From: Rhodobacterales bacterium
GTDB lineage: Bacteria > Pseudomonadota > Alphaproteobacteria > Rhodobacterales > Rhodobacteraceae
Direction: 5' to 3'
NCBI GenBank assembly: GCA_009993005.1
Contig: JAACUH010000055.1
Location: forward strand, 50,934 to 114,933
DNA length: 64,000 bases
Shown here in pieces: positions 8,583 to 16,633 of the stretch. The position numbers and the translations under genes are program-made. How positions within the stretch are numbered: position 1 is the stretch's first letter; the number at the start of each line of letters is the position of its first letter. The notes below the pieces were generated by a model. The model searched no databases and had not been told where the DNA came from. It worked only from the letters and a program-made list of their open reading frames with translations.

Positions 8583-8655
8583 ATAGTCGGCCAAGTCCGG
8601 CAGGGAGATAATGGAAGAGGAGACCGGCTCTGGTCCCCTCTTCTTTTGCTTTTGA
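8583..8655 (+). ncRNA. Candidate 70-75 nt transcript (small RNA or leader with tiny ORF)
   Basis: The transcript expected from the promoter at 8548-8576 is about 70-75 nt. It ends in a stem of 10 pairs and one mismatch: 8615-8625 with 8632-8642, six-base loop, then C-TTTT-GC-TTTT. It also holds a ribosome-site-like AGGGAGATA directly before ATG 8611, opening a 14-codon frame (MEEETGSGPLFFCF, stop at 8653-8655) that lies across the terminator stem. It could be a stand-alone small RNA, a short-peptide mRNA, or an attenuator leader for the ialB-type gene 130 bp downstream. The promoter and terminator are seen directly; the function is not known. Confidence 0.5.
8615..8652 (+). terminator. Intrinsic terminator of the 8583 transcript
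   Basis: Arms 8615-8625 and 8632-8642 pair at 10 of 11 positions around a GGCTCT loop, followed by a T-rich tail (CTTTTGCTTTT). Confidence 0.7.
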
Positions 8656-8786
8656 GCCGCGCCTGCACGCCGCGCCTTGCGTCGGCGGATCTGGGCGCGC
8701 CGCTGGACGAGACAGCATTTCCCACTGACACTGTCCCGCCCACATGCTAGACCGCGCCAACCATTGACCATAGCGGGACAATTTCC

Positions 8787-9449
8787 ATGCGTGACCAGCT
8801 CAAGTTCTTCTTCGCCGCCGCCCTGATCGGCTGCGCCTCGACCCTCGCGGCGCAAGAGACGGCGCCCCAGACACCGGCCCAGACACCGGCAGAAACTCCG
8901 GCCCAGACACCGGCCCAAACTCCGGCCGAAACCCCCGCGATCGACCCCGCATCCAACCTCTCGCTCGGCACGCCCGTTGACGAGGAAATCGCGGTCGGCC
9001 AGCAATATATCCGCGAAACCTTCGGCGACTGGGCCCTGCGCTGCCTGCGCGCGCCCGAGGGCGCCGACCCCTGCCAGCTTTACCAGCTTCTCGAGGATGC
9101 CGACGGCAATGCCGTGGCCGAGATCAGCCTCTTTCCGCTGCCCGCCGGCAGCCAGGCCGCAGCCGGTGCCACCATCGTCGCCCCGCTCGAAACACTGCTG
9201 ACCGAACAGCTCACCATCGCCGTCGATGGCAGCACCCCGCGCCGCTATCCCTTCACCTTCTGCAACATGGGCGGCTGCGTCGCCCGCGTCGGCTTTACCG
9301 AAGCCGAAGTCACCCAGTTCAAGCGCGGCGCCCGCGCCACCCTGCGCCTCGTGCCGGCAGCGGCGCCCGACCAGAACGTGACGCTCGACATCTCGCTGAT
9401 CGGCTTCACCGCCGGCTATGAAACCACCGGCACCACCAACGCCCAGTAG
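8787..9449 (+). CDS. Invasion-associated locus B (IalB) family exported protein
   Basis: A 220-residue secreted protein. A signal peptide (about residues 1-24, cleavage after LAA/Q) is followed by a low-complexity stretch of about 25 residues built from QTPA and ETPA units, then the IalB-family domain (about 65-215). Typical features are FGDWALRCLR, a conserved cysteine pair (CLRAPEGADPCQLY), the LPAG loop, and FTFCNMGGCVARVGF. In Bartonella the family is linked to erythrocyte invasion, but in free-living alphaproteobacteria it is a common periplasmic protein of unknown role. The Pro/Thr repeat suggests a flexible spacer between the signal peptide and the folded domain. Confidence 0.85.
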   Translation: MRDQLKFFFAAALIGCASTLAAQETAPQTPAQTPAETPAQTPAQTPAETPAIDPASNLSLGTPVDEEIAVGQQYIRETFGDWALRCLRAPEGADPCQLYQLLEDADGNAVAEISLFPLPAGSQAAAGATIVAPLETLLTEQLTIAVDGSTPRRYPFTFCNMGGCVARVGFTEAEVTQFKRGARATLRLVPAAAPDQNVTLDISLIGFTAGYETTGTTNAQ

Positions 9450-9458
9450 CTGCTACCG

Positions 9459-9546
9459 GTGGGCGGGGGCTGGCGTCGTGCCGCCCCCAGCCCACAGGTC
9501 GCGGCCCCGGCTTCTCTGTGCAAGAAATACTCCCGCCGGAGGCGCC
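9459..9546. repeat. Hairpin plus convergent-spacer repeat, copy B
   Basis: Between the facing ends of the ialB-type and ketoacyl synthase genes: a 12-bp stem (9459-9470 with 9483-9495, one bulged A) and then, on the minus strand, GCGCCTCCGGCGGGAGTATT followed by TCTTGCACAGAGAAG (9546 down to 9511). It is the same motif as copies at 754, 30183, 48751 and 55519, reading towards the gene on the plus strand. Probable bidirectional terminator plus repeat. Confidence 0.75.
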
Positions 9547-9569
9547 TGCCCCGCCGCCAGTGCCGCCGC

Positions 9570-10778
9570 TCAGATGGCGCGCAACGCCAACACGGCGTTG
9601 AGCCCGCCAAAGGCAAAGGCATTCGACAGCACCGCGGTGACCTTCGCCTCGCGCGCCTCATTGGGCACGACGTCGAGCGCGCATTCCGGGTCGGGCTCCT
9701 CATAGCCGATCGTGGGTGCGATCACCCCGTCGCGCAGCGCCATGATACAGGCGAGCAGTTCCACCGCCCCGGTCCCGCCGATCAGATGCCCATGCATCGA
9801 CTTGGTGGACGAAATCATCAGCCGGTCGGCATGATGCCCAAAGGCATGGGCGACAGCGGCGCATTCGGTCTTGTCATTGGCGGCCGTGCCGGTGCCATGC
9901 GCGTTGATATAGCCCACATCTGCACGGTCGAGCCCGGCGTCCGCCAGCGCCCCGGTGATCGCGCGCTCTGCCCCCTGCGCCGAGGGCATCACGATATCGG
10001 CCGCATCCGAGGTCATGCAAAAGCCCACCACCTCGGCCAGGATCTCTGCGCCGCGCGCCCGCGCGTGTTCGTATTCCTCGAACACGAATGTCGCCGCCCC
10101 CTCGCCCTGCACCATGCCGTTGCGGTTGGCGCTGAACGGGCGGCAGGCGTCGCGCGACATCACGCGCAGCCCTTCCCAGGCCTTGATGCCCCCGAAACAC
10201 AGCATCGCCTCTGACCCGCCGGTCAGCATCACGTCGCACATGCCCGAGCGGATCATCTGAAACGCCAGCCCCATCGCGTGATTGGACGAGGCGCAGGCGG
10301 TGGCCACGGTAAAGGCCGGACCCTTGAGGTTGTATTCCATGCTGACATGGCTCGCGGCCGCGTTGTTCATCAGCTTGGGCACGACAAAGGGGTGGACGCG
10401 ATTCTTGCCCTCTTCATAGACGGTGCGATAATTTTCGTCCCAGGTGTTCACCCCGCCTCCGGCGGTGCCCAGCACAACGCCCGCCTTGGCGGCGAGTTCC
10501 CCGGCAAGGCTCAGCCCCGATTGCGCCATCGCCTGTTTGGCGGCGAGCAGCGTGAACTGGGTAAAGCGGTCATAAAGCGCGATCTGCTGGCGGTTGAAAT
10601 GCGCCTGTTCATCATAGCCCTTGACCTGTCCACCGATCTGGATCGACAGCCGCTCGATGTCGCGGATCTCGAGCGGACCGATCCCGCAGCGCCCTTCGCG
10701 CATCGCGGCGAGGGTCGATGGCACGTCATTGCCAAGCGCGTTGATCGTGCCAGCCCCGGTGATGACGACGCGGTTCAT
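9570..10778 (-). CDS. Beta-ketoacyl-ACP synthase (FabF/KAS II family)
   Basis: A condensing enzyme that extends an acyl chain with malonyl-ACP. The 402-residue protein starts MNRVVITGAGTINALG. The catalytic triad is visible: C162 (VATACASSNHAMG), the first histidine in NAHGTGTAANDKTE and the second in KSMHGHLIGGTGAVE. It is translated from a position 41 bp after a dedicated acyl carrier protein gene and lies in an operon with lpxD, so I infer that it serves an envelope lipid pathway rather than bulk fatty acid synthesis. The housekeeping FabF would be expected beside acpP elsewhere. Confidence 0.88.
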   Translation of the reverse strand: MNRVVITGAGTINALGNDVPSTLAAMREGRCGIGPLEIRDIERLSIQIGGQVKGYDEQAHFNRQQIALYDRFTQFTLLAAKQAMAQSGLSLAGELAAKAGVVLGTAGGGVNTWDENYRTVYEEGKNRVHPFVVPKLMNNAAASHVSMEYNLKGPAFTVATACASSNHAMGLAFQMIRSGMCDVMLTGGSEAMLCFGGIKAWEGLRVMSRDACRPFSANRNGMVQGEGAATFVFEEYEHARARGAEILAEVVGFCMTSDAADIVMPSAQGAERAITGALADAGLDRADVGYINAHGTGTAANDKTECAAVAHAFGHHADRLMISSTKSMHGHLIGGTGAVELLACIMALRDGVIAPTIGYEEPDPECALDVVPNEAREAKVTAVLSNAFAFGGLNAVLALRAI

Positions 10779-10819
10779 GCCTGATCTGCCTTCTGTCTGT
10801 CCTTGCCTGCCTGCGGCCG

Positions 10820-11077
10820 TCAAGACTGTGCCGCGACGAGGCCCTCGACCGCCGTGATGATCGCCGCAACCGACGAAATGTCGAAATCGCTGGCCTGCGG
10901 GTCATTGGCGTTGAAGGGCACAGTGATGTCGAACGCCTCTTCGATGGCAAAGATGCTCTCGACAAGACCCAGACTGTCGATCCCGAGATCCTCGAGCGTA
11001 TTTTCCGGTTTCACATCCGACGGGTCCAGCACGGCCTGTTCGGCGATGATCGCGATCACCTTTGCAGCAACGTCCAT
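10820..11077 (-). CDS. Acyl carrier protein, lpxD-linked
   Basis: An 85-residue acidic acyl carrier protein. The phosphopantetheine attachment serine is S35 in the LGIDSLGLVE motif. It is an ordinary helical-bundle ACP in length but departs from AcpP in its second half (VPFNANDPQASDFDISS). It lies between lpxD and a ketoacyl-ACP synthase gene, so a special role in lipid A or another envelope lipid is likely; it is not clearly the AcpXL type, which is usually longer. Confidence 0.85.
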   Translation of the reverse strand: MDVAAKVIAIIAEQAVLDPSDVKPENTLEDLGIDSLGLVESIFAIEEAFDITVPFNANDPQASDFDISSVAAIITAVEGLVAAQS

Positions 11078-11110
11078 CTCAGCCCCCTCATGGTCTGTTC
11101 CAGCGCCGAT

Positions 11111-12208
11111 CTAGTCATTCTCACTGGGGTTGGAAACCTTATTCTGGCGTGACAGCCCGTCGCGCAGAAGCCGCGGCAGGCGACGCAACGCCTTGTAGCT
11201 CTCGATATGCGTGTCCATCCGCGTCGCCGGAGAGCCCATCATCACGCGGCCCGCGGGCACATTGGACAGCACGACCGACCCGCCCCCGACGACCACATCA
11301 TCGCCGATGACAAGGTTGTCGGCCACGCCCGCCTTGCCCCCCAGCACCACCCGGTCGCCGACCCTCGAAGATCCCGCCACGCCCGCCTGCGCGCAGAGCA
11401 GACAGTCCTGGCCGACAATCACGTTGTGGCCGACCTGCACGAGGTTGTCGATCTTGGTGCCGCGCCCCACCTGCGTGGCGCGGATCGTGCCCGCGTCGAT
11501 GGTCGATCCCGCGCCCACCTCGACATCATCGCCGATCACCACGCCACCCAGCGAATGGATGCGGTGCCAGGTCGGGTCGTCAGGCACCGTCACCGGCCCG
11601 CGCCCGAGGGTTTCGCGCGCGGTCTCGACATGCGCGGGCGTCGCGGTGACGAATGAAAATCCGTCGCCGCCGATCACCACATTGGGTTGCAGGACCACCC
11701 GGTCGCCGATTCGCACGCGGCGGGCGATCCGCACACCCGCGCAGATCAGCGCATCCGCCCCGATCACCACGCCGGGCGCAATGCTCACCTGCCCTTCGAT
11801 CCGCGCATTGGCGCCGACCCTTGCCCCCGCACCGATCACGGTCAGCGGGCCGATGGCGGCCCCTGCCCCGATCTCGGCCAAAGGGTCGATCACCGCCGTC
11901 GCGTGGATGCCAGGTGCGATGGCCGGGCCATCGTCGAGAAGCGCCGTCACCCGCGCCACGGCGAGCCGTCCACGCGGTGCTGCGATGGCGCCGGAGAGCC
12001 CCAGCGCCTGCCAGTCCGCCCCCGGCCACAGGATCGCCGCGCGCGCGCGCCCCTGCGCCAGCCCCGCCGCCCAGGCGGGCGACAAGGCGATGGCCAGATC
12101 GTCAGGCCCGGCCAGCGCGGGCTCTGCCGCGCCGCGCAATACGATGTCGCCATCACCCAGCGCCTCAACCCCGAGAGCCGCCGCAATATCGCCCAGACGA
12201 AAGGTCAT
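11111..12208 (-). CDS. lpxD: UDP-3-O-acylglucosamine N-acyltransferase
   Basis: LpxD adds the second 3-hydroxyacyl chain to UDP-3-O-acylglucosamine in lipid A synthesis. The 365-residue protein has an N-terminal uridine-binding domain (about 1-110, beginning MTFRLGDIAAALGVEAL), then a left-handed beta helix of hexapeptide repeats (about 110-340; runs such as IGAGAAIGPLTVIGAGARVG) and the catalytic histidine region LVQVGHNVIVG. Usual lipid A partners (fabZ, lpxA, lpxB) are absent; instead ACP and ketoacyl synthase genes follow. Confidence 0.94.
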   Translation of the reverse strand: MTFRLGDIAAALGVEALGDGDIVLRGAAEPALAGPDDLAIALSPAWAAGLAQGRARAAILWPGADWQALGLSGAIAAPRGRLAVARVTALLDDGPAIAPGIHATAVIDPLAEIGAGAAIGPLTVIGAGARVGANARIEGQVSIAPGVVIGADALICAGVRIARRVRIGDRVVLQPNVVIGGDGFSFVTATPAHVETARETLGRGPVTVPDDPTWHRIHSLGGVVIGDDVEVGAGSTIDAGTIRATQVGRGTKIDNLVQVGHNVIVGQDCLLCAQAGVAGSSRVGDRVVLGGKAGVADNLVIGDDVVVGGGSVVLSNVPAGRVMMGSPATRMDTHIESYKALRRLPRLLRDGLSRQNKVSNPSEND

Positions 12209-12234
12209 GCCATCCCCGCTTTCGCGGTCAGGCT

Positions 12235-13848
12235 TTACCCCTGAACGCCGGCAATCGCCACCCCTTCGGCGGCCAGCGCCTCCCAGATGCGGGCGTCGCG
12301 GCCATAGATGTCGCGGCGGAACTGCACGCCGCCGGTGACATTGGTGAAGGCGGTGCGGTAATCGAGGTGCACCGGCACCGGCACTTCGAGGTCCACCCGC
12401 GTTTCCGCCCCGGTGCGCAGCCGCTCCTGAAAGAACCCTTGCGGGTCATCAGTCTGCCGCGCCAGCAGCGCATAGGCAAAGTCGCGCGGGTCGTTCAGGC
12501 GGATGCAGCCATGGCTGTAGGCGCGCACTTCGCGGCCAAAGAGGTCGCGCGACGGGGTGTCGTGCAGATAGATGTTGTAGGGGTTGGGAAACATGAACTT
12601 GACCACGCCGAGCGCATTGGACGACGACGGCGGCTGGCGCATCGAATAGGGAAAGTTGGATGCGCTGTAGCCGCTGAAATCGGCCGCGGCCCGGTTCACC
12701 CGCCGCCCCGCCCGGTCCACGATCTCGAGATGCCCGGCGGCATTCGCGTTGCGCTGCAAGGCGGGGAGGTATTCATTCACGATGATCGAGCGCGGCACAT
12801 GCCAGCTCGGGTTGATGACCATGAAGGCCATCTCGTCAGAAAACTCGGGCGTCTGGCGGTCCGCGGCCAGCGCGCCGATCACCGAGCGGGTGCGGAACGT
12901 CACCCGGTCGTCATCGACGATGGCGGCCGTGAAATCGGCAAGGTTGACCCAGATGTGACGGTCGCCGCGCGGCTGGTTGTTCCAGCGTTCGCGCTCCATC
13001 GCCACGACGATCGCATGCAGCCGCCGATCGAGCGGGACGTTGATTTCGTCCAGCGTGCTTGCGCCTGCAACACCATCGACAAAGAGGCCATGCGCCTCCT
13101 GAAAGCGTTCGACCGCGATCTTGATCTGCGCGTCATAGGTCTGCGTCACGGTGCGCCCGAGATAGCCCATGGCGATCAGCCGGTTGCGCAGCGCGACCAC
13201 GCGCTCGCCGCTCGCGCCGGGTTCGAGCGCGGCGCCGGGCACGGTCGCCCCCCAGCCACCCGAGGCGAGAAGCGCCTCGAGCCGCATCTTTTCGCGCATC
13301 AGCCGGGCATATTCGGAGGATTGCGGCGGCAGTCCGCGCAGAAAGGCCGAAGGTGCGCTGGCGAGGAACGCTTCGAACGTCTCGGTCCGGTCGGCGTAAA
13401 CGACGTCCCGCTTGATCAGCGGAATGACCCGGCCGGGCACCAGAACGCCACTGTGCACTTCCCGGGCATAGCGCAGGAAAAGGCTGCTCAGCGCCACTTC
13501 GGCGCGGGCCTGCGCCGTGACGTCGCGCGCGTCGCGCAGCATCGCGATGACGGCCGCGGGATCATAGCGCGCCGCGGGAAGGCCATGCGATGCCGCCTCG
13601 CTCAGCGCGGCGAGCAATGCGTTGCGGCGCGCCTGCACCAGCGGGTCATCGCCGGTCCAGACGCCCTGGAAATCGCGCGCCCGGTAGAAGGCGGCAAGCT
13701 CTTCGTCCAGCGCGGCGGCCTCGGCCACCGCCTGGCGAAAGGCGGTCACCTGCGCCTGGGCCGGGGTCACGGCGAGGAAAATGGTCAGAAACATGGCCGT
13801 GACGGCGAAATATCCGCTGATTTTGTGTCGAATGCGTAGAACAATCAT
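12235..13848 (-). CDS. L,D-transpeptidase, YcbB/LdtD-like
   Basis: A periplasmic peptidoglycan enzyme that forms 3-3 cross-links. The 537-residue protein begins with an uncleaved or cleaved signal sequence (hydrophobic GYFAVTAMFLTIFLAV, cleavage likely after AQA), a scaffold domain, a peptidoglycan-binding domain (about 205-275, GERVVALRNRLIAMGYLG and AVERFQEAHGLFVDGVAG), and the YkuD catalytic domain (about 300-480) with the motif YSHGCIRLNDPRDFA containing the active cysteine. I start it at ATG 13848; the frame stays open to 13911. First gene of a minus-strand run with lpxD, acp and the synthase (26 bp gap). A MepK-like endopeptidase gene lies divergently. Confidence 0.88.
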   Translation of the reverse strand: MIVLRIRHKISGYFAVTAMFLTIFLAVTPAQAQVTAFRQAVAEAAALDEELAAFYRARDFQGVWTGDDPLVQARRNALLAALSEAASHGLPAARYDPAAVIAMLRDARDVTAQARAEVALSSLFLRYAREVHSGVLVPGRVIPLIKRDVVYADRTETFEAFLASAPSAFLRGLPPQSSEYARLMREKMRLEALLASGGWGATVPGAALEPGASGERVVALRNRLIAMGYLGRTVTQTYDAQIKIAVERFQEAHGLFVDGVAGASTLDEINVPLDRRLHAIVVAMERERWNNQPRGDRHIWVNLADFTAAIVDDDRVTFRTRSVIGALAADRQTPEFSDEMAFMVINPSWHVPRSIIVNEYLPALQRNANAAGHLEIVDRAGRRVNRAAADFSGYSASNFPYSMRQPPSSSNALGVVKFMFPNPYNIYLHDTPSRDLFGREVRAYSHGCIRLNDPRDFAYALLARQTDDPQGFFQERLRTGAETRVDLEVPVPVHLDYRTAFTNVTGGVQFRRDIYGRDARIWEALAAEGVAIAGVQG

Positions 13849-14165
13849 GAAACGAACGAGCCTTTCGTCAGGTCTGGCAAGCATTCTTTCGGCGCAAGGA
13901 CTTCTGTCCACTCACATTTCCGCGGATCAGCCGGCGAGTTTGCGAGTGTGTCCCCGCTGCACAGGCAAAAATACCACAGTTGGCGGATTTTGGACGCGTT
14001 GCGCAAAAACCCGCCGATTACCCGATTGTTCACCAACTGCGACGTAATGATGGGTTGGTTGAAGAATCGACCTGTGGCATAGTCAGGATGCATCTGCGGA
14101 TGCGATGACAAATTGTCCGTGCAAACACGGGCTTACAGGCAAGCGACGGGACAGGCGCTGAACAG
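13849..14165. promoter_or_regulatory. Divergent control region, L,D-transpeptidase / MepK-like
   Basis: A 317-bp spacer without a gene. It is AT-richer than its surroundings and contains an imperfect inverted repeat: GGCGGATTTTG (13982-13992) against CAAAAACCCGCC (14004-14015), 10 pairs with one mismatch and one bulge. It must hold the promoters of both divergent genes; I cannot place -35/-10 boxes with confidence. The repeat may be an operator or a leader hairpin. Confidence 0.4.
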
Positions 14166-14735
14166 ATGACACAGAACAGCTCTTCGAGCATGACGAGACG
14201 TGGCCTTTTGGGCGCGTTTTCGGCAACGACCCTGGTGGCCGCTCCGACATATTCCAACGCGGCGGGCTTTCTGCGCGGCGCCGGCGACATCCGTCGGATC
14301 CGGATGCAGTCGGGCCGCACCGGCGAACGCCTCGACATGATCTACTGGATCGAGGGCGACTATATCGGCGACGCCCTGCGCGAGATCAGCCTCTTCATGC
14401 GCGACTGGCGCACCGGAACCGCGGTGCAGATCGACAGCCGCACCATAGACATCATGACCGCCTCGCACAGGCTTCTCGACGTCAACGAACCGTTTTTGCT
14501 CCTCTCGGGCTACCGGTCGCCGCAGACCAATGCGATGCTGCGCGAGACCTCGTCGGGCGTGGCCAGCAATTCGCTCCACCTGCGCGGGCAAGCGGCCGAT
14601 CTGCGGCTCGACAGCCGTTCTGTCAACCAGATCTCGCGCGCGGCCGCCTCCTGCAATGCCGGGGGCGTGGGGCGCTACTCGGGCTCGAACTTTGTCCATA
14701 TGGATTGCGGCGCGGTGCGCAGCTGGGGTAGCTGA
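14166..14735 (+). CDS. MepK/YcbK-like peptidoglycan endopeptidase (DUF882, M15A)
   Basis: A 189-residue exported protein with a twin-arginine-like signal (TRRGLLGAFSATTLVAAP). The DUF882/peptidase M15 domain shows the zinc-site features of the family: LLSGYRSPQTNAML, then SNSLHLRGQAADLRL (HxxxxxxD) and FVHMDCGAVR (the second histidine). In E. coli the homologue MepK cuts 3-3 cross-links made by the L,D-transpeptidase LdtD, and the two genes are neighbours there too. The divergent arrangement here repeats that pairing. Followed by a good terminator. Confidence 0.88.
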   Translation: MTQNSSSSMTRRGLLGAFSATTLVAAPTYSNAAGFLRGAGDIRRIRMQSGRTGERLDMIYWIEGDYIGDALREISLFMRDWRTGTAVQIDSRTIDIMTASHRLLDVNEPFLLLSGYRSPQTNAMLRETSSGVASNSLHLRGQAADLRLDSRSVNQISRAAASCNAGGVGRYSGSNFVHMDCGAVRSWGS

Positions 14736-14764
14736 GCGGCTGCCTGACGGCAACCGACCGACAC

Positions 14765-14794
14765 GGGCGCGGCCAGGGATGGCGGCGCCCTTTG
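14765..14794 (+). terminator. Intrinsic terminator after the MepK-like gene
   Basis: GGGCGC (14765-14770) pairs with GCGCCC (14785-14790), with an inner GCC/GGC pairing, then TTTG. Thirty bases after the stop codon. Confidence 0.6.
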
Positions 14795-14892
14795 TGTCTG
14801 GCGCCACCGCGTAACCGTTCTGTTGCGCTGCGGTCATGCGCCCGTCATGCCTGATGCCTATCCCGATGCGGCACCCGTATCGGAGATACCCC

Positions 14893-15717
14893 ATGTCCCT
14901 GACAGACCTTCCCGTCATCGGCGCAGCGCTTGCGGTTGATGAGCTTGCCACCTTTCGCGACTGGCTGTTCGACAAGAACCGCGACCTGGAATTGCAGACT
15001 TTTCACGACCCGGCCGTCATCAGCGGCGACTGGCAGCCCCATGCCGAGGCCGCGCGCCGCATTCTTGATGGCTATGCCGGCCGGCTGGGCATCCATGGGC
15101 CCTTCTGGGGTTTCACCATCCATTCCAAGGACCCGGACGTGCGCCGCATCGTGGCGAAACGCATGGATCAGGGGCTCGACATCTGTGCGGCCGTGGGGGC
15201 GACGCAGATGGTCATCCATTCGCCCTATTCGACCTGGGATTACAACAACCTCGACAATTACCGCACCGGCCGTGCGTCTCTGATCGAGGCCGCCCATGAC
15301 ACGCTGCGCGCCGCCGTTGCCCGCGCGGCCGATCAGGGCGTGACGCTGGTGCTCGAGAATATCGAGGACATCGACCCGATGGACCGCCGCCGCCTCGTCG
15401 AAAGCTTTGACAGCCCCGCGATCCGGCTGTCGATCGACACCGGCCACGCCGAATATGCGCGCGGATCGACCGGCGCGCCGCCGGTCGATTATTTCGTGAT
15501 CGCGGCGGGCAGCCTGCTCGACCATGTGCATCTGCAAGACGCCGACGGCTATGCCGACCGGCACTGGACCATCGGCGAAGGCACGATCCTGTGGCCGTCG
15601 GTGTTTCGCGCGCTGCGCGGCATCGACGCCCATCCGCGCCTGATCCTGGAACTGCGCGACAAGGCGGGCATCCCGGCCTCGATGCGCTATCTCGAAGAGC
15701 GGGGGCTGGGCCAATGA
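14893..15717 (+). CDS. Sugar-phosphate isomerase/epimerase-type TIM-barrel protein
   Basis: A 274-residue member of the AP_endonuc_2 TIM-barrel superfamily (xylose isomerase-like). Metal-binding motifs are visible: IHGPFWGFTIHS, MVIHSPYS, LVLENIEDIDP, LSIDTGHAEYARG and DHVHLQDADG. The substrate is unknown. I start at ATG 14893, preceded by GGAGA; the frame extends upstream to 14836 without support. Its stop overlaps the start of a GpdQ-like phosphodiesterase (ATGA at 15714-15717), and ugpBAEC follows, so it probably handles a product or variant of glycerophosphodiester breakdown. No signal peptide. Confidence 0.75.
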   Translation: MSLTDLPVIGAALAVDELATFRDWLFDKNRDLELQTFHDPAVISGDWQPHAEAARRILDGYAGRLGIHGPFWGFTIHSKDPDVRRIVAKRMDQGLDICAAVGATQMVIHSPYSTWDYNNLDNYRTGRASLIEAAHDTLRAAVARAADQGVTLVLENIEDIDPMDRRRLVESFDSPAIRLSIDTGHAEYARGSTGAPPVDYFVIAAGSLLDHVHLQDADGYADRHWTIGEGTILWPSVFRALRGIDAHPRLILELRDKAGIPASMRYLEERGLGQ

Positions 15718-16511
15718 CACTCAAGATCGTGGTGCTGAGCGACCTGCACCTGTTGCCCGAGGGCGAATTGTCACTGGGTCTCGACACCTCCGAACGGCTG
15801 CGCGCCGGCGTGGCCGCCATCAACGCGCGCCATGGCGATGCCGATTTCTGCATCATCGCCGGCGATCTGGCCGACCTGGGCCAGCCGGATGCCTATGTCC
15901 GCCTGCGCGACATCCTCGCCGAGCTCACGGTGCCGGTGCATATCACCATCGGCAACCATGACGACCGCGCCAATTACCTCGCCGTCTTTGGCGCGGACAA
16001 GGCCGCAGAGACCGGCTTTATCGACAAGGTGATCGACGCCAAGGGCTACCGGGTGATCCTGCTCGATTCGGCGATCAGCTTTGGCCGGCATGACGGGCGG
16101 CTCGAGCCCGAACAGCTCGACTGGCTCGCCGACCGGCTGACCGAGGCCGATGACCGCCCGGTGATCGTGGTGCTGCACCACCACGCCAATCCGCTGCGCA
16201 CCGCGGTGGACGGGATCATCCTCGAAAACGGGCTGGATTTTGCCGATGTGCTCAACACCCACTCCGACATCCGTCAGGTGATCGCGGGGCATGTGCATTA
16301 TACCTCGACAGCGATCTGGCAGGGCATCCCCTTCACCACGCTGGCAGGGAACCACTACAACGTGACGATCCCGCTGGGTCAACCCTGGCAGCAGCCCGAA
16401 CGCCTGACCGGCCCCGCCCAGATGGCGGTGATCCTGGCCGATGAGGCGCATACGCTGGTGCATTTCGACAATTACATCGACGACAGCCGGATCATCCCGC
16501 GCGAGGCGTGA
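15714..16511 (+). CDS. GpdQ-like metallophosphoesterase (likely glycerophosphodiesterase)
   Basis: A 265-residue class III cyclic nucleotide phosphodiesterase/GpdQ-type enzyme with a two-metal site. The ligands line up closely with those known for GpdQ of Klebsiella (Enterobacter) aerogenes: D10 and H12 (SDLHL), D51 (GDLADLG), N81 and H82 (GNHDD), H156 (LHHHANP), H193 and H195 (GHVHY). Lacking a signal peptide, it is cytoplasmic. It is coupled to the TIM-barrel gene and sits 122 bp before ugpB, where E. coli has the unrelated UgpQ, so hydrolysis of imported glycerophosphodiesters to glycerol-3-phosphate is the best guess. cAMP phosphodiesterase (CpdA) is the alternative. Confidence 0.8.
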   Translation: MTLKIVVLSDLHLLPEGELSLGLDTSERLRAGVAAINARHGDADFCIIAGDLADLGQPDAYVRLRDILAELTVPVHITIGNHDDRANYLAVFGADKAAETGFIDKVIDAKGYRVILLDSAISFGRHDGRLEPEQLDWLADRLTEADDRPVIVVLHHHANPLRTAVDGIILENGLDFADVLNTHSDIRQVIAGHVHYTSTAIWQGIPFTTLAGNHYNVTIPLGQPWQQPERLTGPAQMAVILADEAHTLVHFDNYIDDSRIIPREA

Positions 16512-16555
16512 GCCGTCACACAACGGTCGCCAAAGCGCAACATAATTGTCAAGCC

Positions 16556-16582
16556 GGTGCCGGGTTCGTGTTACCCGGCGCC
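16556..16582. promoter_or_regulatory. Inverted repeat before ugpB
   Basis: GGTGCCGGGT (16556-16565) and ACCCGGCGCC (16573-16582) form a 10-bp stem (one G-T pair) with a seven-base loop, in the spacer between the phosphodiesterase and ugpB. No T-run follows. It may be a weak terminator, an mRNA-stabilising stem or an operator; I saw no clear Pho box in 16512-16633. Confidence 0.45.
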
Positions 16583-16633
16583 GCTACGCCCTGACCATCG
16601 TGGAACACCACGCATGCCACTTGGGAGTCAGAC

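Noticed and set aside
11653..13839. A 728-codon plus-strand frame opposite lpxD and the L,D-transpeptidase
   Set aside because: Antisense shadow; Arg/Pro/His-rich with no domain.
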